From Sphacelaria rigidula (lineage: Eukaryota > Phaeophyceae > Sphacelariales), in contig CAXNAA020000258.1 in NCBI GenBank assembly GCA_964200075.2, positions 1 through 23,535 of the forward strand: a stretch of DNA of 23,535 nucleotides, read 5' to 3'. Positions 18,801 to 23,535 of this stretch are shown one piece after another. The notes below the pieces were generated by a model. The model was not told where the DNA came from. It saw nothing but the letters and a program-made list of their open reading frames with translations, and did not search any database. Every line of letters begins with the position of its first letter. Positions within the stretch are counted from its first letter, which is position 1. Made by a program: the position numbers and the translations under genes.

Positions 18801-21800
18801 CCAAGGTCTGCACAACTCTCACGTGACTTTTTCTGAACCGGTTCAGAAACCAAGACAGGTGAAAAATGTCTCACGTGACGCTGGTCATGCGAAAAGCCCT
18901 GACACCTCCAATGCATGAAGCCCATTAAAACGGTAATACATGAAACTTGTAGGCCGAACTTGGCTGTCAAACGGTTTCAGACTCTCCTGCACAAGCTTGT
19001 TCACAGATGCTCAATATCCACGTGTTCACGTAAACAGGCGTTTTGTCTTCTGGAAATCAGTTGTTCCGCAATCGTAAATATGTCACGGGCGATCAGAGGT
19101 GATCTCGGTGCAAGGAGGGAGGTCGCAGTCCCCGAGAGACTGTATTTTGAACTCTAATCGTGCAAAGGGATCGGAGTCTTGACGTTGAAATGCGCCGATC
19201 ATGCCGCGAAGTAGCGACATGACGAAGAGGGGGCCAGGGGGTGGCCTGGTTTACGGCTTGCAGCTTTGCCAAACGCGGTGCTTTTGCGAGAACTGCAGGA
19301 AACTTAACCCTTCGGGAACCCGTTGACCTGCTTTGTTTCGTGAAACGGCATCATTTTGACCTGAAAATGATGCCAATTCACAAGAACAAATATCGTCAAT
19401 GAGTTCCAAAAGGGTTAAACACCCATGAATTGTACAGAAGGCACGATTCACTTTCTCATCAACGGCTGAGTAGTGTACGGCACGATAATGTGTGATCACT
19501 TATGCAGTGCAGACAGCAGTATGCGCCGTGACTTTCTAATGTTGTATGGCGCAGTAGTGTTTTCCATCACCTCACGAAATACGCGCTGGGGTTACTACCT
19601 ACGGTCAGTACGTGTTCATACAAATGGCGATGCCCCTGAACAGGCGGGAGGCATCGTTTGAACGTTTTTACCTTACCCTAGTACTTCATGACTCCTGTCG
19701 TCCCCCACTTCCTTTTCCGGGGACAAACTCAATGCGTGTCCTCCCCAAACAGACGTGCGAAGGGGGTGTAATTCTACGTATGAACCGTTTGTGGCCGGGC
19801 AACAATGAAGCTGAACACGTGACCAATACCGGCGCATAGCCTTCCTTAAGTAGCGATACCTTTTGTTTCCTCAACGGAACGACAGACACCCTGGAGAAAA
19901 TATTGTTCCATCCCCTCCTTGAGTATGCGCTGGGGTTACAGCCTACCGTTGGGTCCTGTAAAACACGAGTGAGAACGCCCCTGAACACCCGAGTGATCAC
20001 TGAAAAGTATAGATCCTACTCGCTGATTCGAGGCCACCGTTCCCCCCCTTCCCCGACAATGACACGAACATTTATATTATCAACCATTTGCGAGTGGACT
20101 GTATGATGCTGCTGAATGCATGAGAATTCTCATCAAAACATCGACACCCTTACTATGTACCCCCAGGATAGTCAGTAGCACGACCGTTCGTTTGCGACGA
20201 GAAAAAACGGTGGATACCACCGCTGGGGACGGCTTTTCTACTATCCCTGGAAAAACTCATGGGCTTAACCACATGAAACTTCACTAAATTTTGGACTCTT
20301 GACCAGGTCTTGAATGTACTAGAACAGCCGAAGCAGAAGCGGGGCAGCATCAGCCTGCAAATGGGTATAAATTCAAATTAAATTCAAATCAAGTGGTCAG
20401 ACCCGTTGGTTCAAGTGCTAAAACGTAATTCAGTGTGTGTGAGGCAGGACTTTACCCGACTCGGCCGCAAGTCTTTTATACCCCTATTAAGTCGATAACG
20501 TTGATGCAATGTCCATTTTTTCCCCCCGATAACCCGTCTTGAGTACCCCGAATTAGCTATCTCAAGTGTAGAATCGTCATTTTCCAGTGAAAGAGGGGCT
20601 AACATGGCGAAAGTCGCCTCGGATTTGGCGTCTTCACTGAATTTCCAGTCGTAGTCCGTTTTTTTTGTCGAGTCACTACATGATTAGTCCCGCGAGATTT
20701 TGAACTTGATCGCGAATGTGCCCCATGGCCTGTTTCATGTTTTTCGTTGCGACCGCTACGAACGATGTGTATATGGTTTGCAGCGCGCATATAGTAACTT
20801 GCAGCATTGCTCATTCGTCTCCAACAACGGAAAACCACTCTACACAGCATGGCCATGATGGTTTCGCGCGATTCATGGTGGATTTTATGCCGTCATTCGA
20901 TACTCTGAAACTGTCACATTGCACATAAAACCGAAAGTTCTGGAATGGAATGGATTCCTCCACGGGGATTTGGTGATTTCCTCTTTGTCAAGGATAGGAA
21001 ATACACCGCACGCCCCCTTCTTGTGAGCCTTTTCGTGCTTTTTCGTAAGTTGACATTTTTGTCACTAGAAGAAGGTCGTAAAGTTGATCGTCTTCCCCGA
21101 TTAGCGGTAAGGTGTCCGCCATTTTCAGATATCTCCTGTGTTGTGTCGGGTGCCCCAGCTAACAGTACAGTACCTGCAGACGATGTGTTCGTGAGTCGTA
21201 CGTATGCAGTTCCGGGGGGTAGGGGCAAGAGTTCAAGTAGCGTCAGTGGGGACCATCTACACGTGACTGTGTGCTATGGATAGCTGCTAGGGTTGTGGCA
21301 ACAGGGCATGCTGTGCGCGAGTCAACTCACAATCGCCAGCGTCTTTCACGGCGAAGATGAGAAGACGTCGTACTATGTTGCTCTCATCCTAGTAGAGTTG
21401 TTTTTAATGCTCTCGCGTTTTGTTCATTATTGTGGTGCAGCACATAACGCTCCTCGCTCCTCTCTCCTCTCTCCTCTCTTGCTCCAAATGCAGGCGTGTG
21501 CGGATCTGGACACGTTGACACAACAGGCCACGCTGACGTCAAGTGCAACAGCAGAGGCCGACGCGAAATCTCAAATCAACCAAACAATTTCTAGGTAAGC
21601 GGACCGTCGTCTAACCGTGGACGGCTCTACACGGATTGGTGCGTGGATTTGTGAATTTGAATCACGGTCCGACATCGTACGGTCAAGTTAGATGGCAACG
21701 CTGACTGCAGCAGGCATTTATAGTGGCCGTGCTGTCTACTAGTACAGACATGAGTCTAAATAAAGCATAGGCGCTTGTTGTGGTATACAAACAGAAGATT

Positions 21801-23046
21801 GCTGAGTGTCTTCTCAACCCTGCCGTACATTCCAAAACTATTGATTTTAGTCGTGTGCGATGCACCTGGACTTGCTGACAGGATTTAGAGCACCACTTGC
21901 AGGGGTTGGAGGCAGTTTGAAACCCTTCTGCTTCTCACACAAACGGCACCGCTTGCTCACTTCCGCCACGGACCCCTGCCCCCACGCCATCAAATGGCGG
22001 TCGGACGTCGGCCTTACAAGCACAAATGCTCCGTGCTCATGTGGTCAATAGTCATCGATTGAGCAGTGAAGACAACCAAATAATGAAAAAATTATCCGTG
22101 ACGCCTCCACCATCCGGATGACGATTGATGGACCCATTGAAAATCCAACAATCATGTCGATCATAAGTCAGTGGAAGACATGGTAACCATGGTAAACAGT
22201 AGTAGCTATAGTCATCGCAGGGATGATAATGACACTAAGAGTATCGTCACGAGCGACAACGATGATGATGATGATGATTGATGATACTAAGGTCTGGAGC
22301 AACTTTTGTTCTGGCATACGGGCTGCGGGCTGCAGAACATGAAAACTCCTTTCCCCCCCTCCCTCCACTACCGCGTTTCCCCTTTTCCAATTGGTAGCAC
22401 GAACAACCGAGTGGCGCATGCAAAGGGGCTGTTGCAGGCGATGAGGGAGGAGACGGACGCGTTGAAAAAGGATCCTTCGAAGGCGAAACCTTCGGAAGTG
22501 CGGGTTAGAGAGAATCTGCAAAACACGCTAACGCGAAAGTTCGTGGACTTGGCCAAGGACTACCAAAACCGACAGGCAAGAGAAGAGCGAATAGACCAAC
22601 CCCCCCGATCCATGTGTTTTGGATACGATTTTGGCCAGTCGTGACCGTTAGCTTCTGGTGCCGTGCTGTTGTTTGATCGTGTACACCGACAGACGAGAGC
22701 GAGCGACTGAACACCCCAACGGATACATTCGAAGAGTGCTGCCGCTGCTCATAAAGGTCATCTTCCGATGCCGTGTCTCTCAGTTTTTTTCGTCCGACGG
22801 GAGATGGTCTTGAGTACGTTTACCAACGCGTAGACAGGCTACGTAGTCTGGGAAGGAAAATGAAACGCACCATACTCCGCGGTAGCTGGTATGGCGCTTG
22901 GTGTTTTCCAAACTTACGTACTGTACGATTCAGCGGTATGTGAAGAATCCTCTTATTCTTATCCTACTGAAATGTAGCGTACAAGGTGATGCACTTTTGC
23001 ATGTTTGATGCCCAGTCCCGCCTGGGAAAAGCTGAGCTCTCTCTTA

Positions 23047-23095
<49 letters not shown>

Positions 23096-23426
23096 CGTCG
23101 GTTCCCCCCCCCCCCCCCCTCCCCCTTTTTGTTGTTTNNNNNNNNNNAATGGAGCGGACAAGGTGGTGTGCTTTTCTATGTTTGCTGCCCCGCCCCGCCT
23201 GGGAAAATCCTGGCCCCCTCCTTTCCCCCCCCCCCCCCCTACCCTCCTCTTCGTGGGAACCCGCTTGTTCTGGGTATGTCCCCTCCGCGTGTTCCCATGT
23301 TGTGTAACTGTTGTCATTTTTCAGAACAAGTACAAGACGTCGGTGAAGAAGAAGGCGGAGCGACAAATTCGAGCGGTGAAGCCGTCTGCGACTGAGGAGG
23401 AACTTACAGCAGTCTTCGAGCAAGAG
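15706..23426 (+). CDS. Syntaxin, Qa-SNARE (5' part of the gene, four exons)
   Basis: Syntaxins are tail-anchored Qa-SNAREs that drive vesicle fusion at target membranes. Exons 15706-15894, 21494-21594, 22398-22575 and 23325-23426 join in phase to give the first 190 residues. Residues about 40-63 (FMEGFFDKVNLVKKDIDVIK) are the start of helix Ha. Exon 2 completes Ha, exon 3 carries Hb and the start of Hc (NRVAHAKGLLQAM; LTRKFVDLAKDYQNRQ), and exon 4 continues Hc into the linker. NRQNKYKTSVKKKAERQIR matches the conserved yq..Q..yk...k....RQ block before the SNARE motif. The SNARE helix and C-terminal anchor lie past the window. The acidic, Gln/Gly-rich N-terminus fits plasma-membrane-type (Syntaxin 1/SYP1-like) members better than Golgi or endosomal ones, but the subfamily is an inference. 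Intron 1 is about 5.6 kb and intron 3 starts with GC. Confidence 0.88.
16652..16699 (+). repeat. G-rich tract, possible G-quadruplex
   Basis: Runs of 5, 4, 10, 6 and 5 G separated by 1-9 bases, on the transcribed-sense strand of syntaxin intron 1. Confidence 0.7.
16863..17320. mobile_element. Foldback (long inverted-repeat) element
   Basis: The arms 16994-17044 and 17141-17189 are about 90% complementary over 50 bp (both read tttcaggacacctt, then ttccggtgg and gcagttt into gccaaa). Beyond them, 16876-16993 and 17190-17308 remain recognisably complementary at lower identity. The unpaired centre is about 95 bp. No protein is encoded. It is probably a MITE or foldback transposon in the intron. 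Confidence 0.8.
17777..17808 (+). repeat. Short telomere-like tract
   Basis: Contains two perfect ccctaa units flanked by ccccaa variants. On the other strand this is (TTAGGG)2 plus TTGGGG variants. Too short to be a telomere; it may be a relic of break repair or a chance repeat. Confidence 0.6.
18270..18380 (+). repeat. Diverged repeat, copy A
   Basis: Shares ggcgttttgtctt, ggaa-cag, aaatatg, gtcac and tcgcagtc blocks in the same order with 19018-19130. Identity is low and there are gaps, so homology is tentative. Confidence 0.35.
18831..18848. repeat. 18-bp perfect palindrome between two CACGTG sites
   Basis: ttctgaaccggttcagaa is a perfect palindrome. The hexamer CACGTG, within a shared tcacgtgac, occurs on both sides at 18820-18825 and 18872-18877. 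It lies in syntaxin intron 1. Confidence 0.7.
19018..19130 (+). repeat. Diverged repeat, copy B
   Basis: Partner of 18270-18380, about 740 bp downstream in the same orientation; shared blocks as listed there. Confidence 0.35.
19304..19418. repeat. 115-nt hairpin, MITE-like or miRNA-precursor-like
   Basis: The arms 19304-19357 and 19364-19418 are about three-quarters complementary along their whole length. Next to the six-base loop (gacctg) there is a perfect 11-bp stem, ggcatcatttt/aaaatgatgcc. Both ends are ttaaccctt or its complement. The size fits a small MITE or a pre-miRNA. It lies in syntaxin intron 1. Confidence 0.7.
19555..19650 (+). repeat. Diverged direct repeat, copy 1
   Basis: Shares ttccatc-cctc, gcgctggggtta, cctac-gt and gcccctgaaca with 19900-19997 in the same order and spacing, offset about 345 bp. 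A similar tcccc-cttcc block recurs further on (about 19700 and 20041), so the duplicated unit may be longer. Confidence 0.6.
19900..19997 (+). repeat. Diverged direct repeat, copy 2
   Basis: Second copy of the 19555-19650 block. The offset is nearly constant (343-346 bp), as expected for an old tandem duplication. Confidence 0.6.
21494..21594 (+). CDS. Syntaxin exon 2
   Basis: Reads ACADLDTLTQQATLTSSATA, then EADAKSQINQTIS and two bases of a split codon, before the donor gtaagc. This is the end of Habc helix Ha and the following turn. Phase 0 in, two bases out. Confidence 0.85.
22261..22285 (+). repeat. GAT microsatellite
   Basis: Six perfect gat units, then tgatgat, in syntaxin intron 2. 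Confidence 0.9.
22398..22575 (+). CDS. Syntaxin exon 3
   Basis: The acceptor ccttttccaattggtag ends at 22397. The peptide reads TNNRVAHAKGLLQAMREETD, a Lys/Pro/Ser-rich turn, RVRENLQNTLTRKFVDLAKD and YQNRQ. It covers helix Hb and the start of Hc. The exon ends at CAG and is followed by gcaaga, so intron 3 is of the GC-AG type. Confidence 0.85.
22980..23240 (+). repeat. Imperfect tandem duplication with poly-C tracts and an assembly gap
   Basis: Two units each read a-caaggtg-tg--ctttt--atgtttg--gccc, then cgcctgggaaaa, then a C run. Unit 1 (22980-23137) has runs of 45 C (23048-23092) and 16 C (23104-23119). Unit 2 (about 23148-23240) has 15 C (23225-23239). Ten Ns at 23138-23147 mark a gap of unknown true size. 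It lies in syntaxin intron 3. Proline-rich open frames across it are artefacts of the C runs. Confidence 0.85.
23325..23426 (+). CDS. Syntaxin exon 4 (last in the window)
   Basis: The acceptor gtcatttttcag ends at 23324; 34 codons; donor gtgagg at 23427. Reads NKYKTSVKKKAERQIRAVKP then SATEEELTAVFEQE. This is the end of Habc helix Hc and the start of the linker to the SNARE motif; the next exon is outside the window. Confidence 0.88.
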
Positions 23427-23535
23427 GTGAGGTGTAATATGTTGCGTCTAAACTTATAAAAAACGTCGTGTTGTAGGTCTTGGGCGAGGGGGGGGGTGTA
23501 CTCATGATCATGCTTGCCATAGTCATCAGACCATT

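Larger units (their letters stand above)
15895..21493 (+). other. Syntaxin intron 1 (about 5.6 kb, repeat-rich)
   Basis: Bounded by gtgagt at 15895 and a tcctctctcctctctcctct-type pyrimidine tract with ccaaatgcag ending at 21493. Inside, no exon of the syntaxin or of another gene is convincing; it holds the repeats listed separately. It is roughly ten times longer than most other introns in the window. Confidence 0.75.

Noticed and set aside
20945-21283. Plus-strand open frame of 112 codons in syntaxin intron 1
   Set aside because: No family resemblance and no phase-compatible place in the syntaxin, whose exons 1 and 2 join directly.
22986-23459. Proline-rich (plus) and glycine-rich (minus) open frames
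   Set aside because: They are produced by the poly-C runs and cross the N gap; only 23325-23426 is a real exon.
1-23535. CRISPR array, operon or prokaryotic mobile island
   Set aside because: No regularly spaced identical repeats or bacterial gene organisation; the window is spliced eukaryotic sequence.

Overview
This is a nuclear eukaryotic segment. It has many short exons flanked by GTGAG or GTAAG donors and pyrimidine-CAG acceptors, introns from about 170 bp to 5.6 kb, genes on both strands, and remnants of LINE and tRNA-derived elements. The intron-dense style, Ala/Gly/Ser-rich proteins and mixed base composition suggest a stramenopile, most likely a brown alga of the Ectocarpus type. 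That placement is an inference from style; no marker gene in the window proves it.

Layout. (1) 1-42 is a perfect palindrome. About 60-1972 is a decayed non-LTR retrotransposon: a reverse transcriptase and the C-terminus of its ORF2, broken by stops, frameshifts and an internal deletion. About 2103-2701 is bounded by 16-bp inverted repeats. (2) About 2790-6572 (+) is the 3' part of a nine-exon gene whose product carries possible ARM-like helices, an IQ motif and a basic tail. Its last six exon joins agree in phase; its exon 2 is out of frame. (3) 6573-7675 separates two convergent genes and holds a tRNA-derived SINE-like element. (4) 15032-7676 (-) is a twelve-exon gene for an unrecognised protein of about 909 residues, low-complexity at both ends with short coiled-coil blocks in the middle. 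All of its joins agree in phase. (5) 15033-15705 is the shared upstream region of two divergent genes. (6) 15706 to the right edge (+) is the 5' part of a Qa-SNARE (syntaxin) gene. Four exons encode the N-terminal Habc region; the SNARE motif and membrane anchor lie beyond the window. Its first intron is about 5.6 kb and is full of repeats: a large foldback, a 115-nt hairpin, a G-rich tract, a telomere-like tract and diverged duplications. Its third intron starts with GC and contains a long poly-C duplication with a 10-N gap.

The three protein genes do not form an operon or an evident pathway. The syntaxin works in membrane fusion. The IQ protein probably binds calmodulin or a related light chain. 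The coiled-coil protein may be a structural or scaffold protein. Exon borders were worked out by eye from splice signals, coding character and reading phase, without transcript data.
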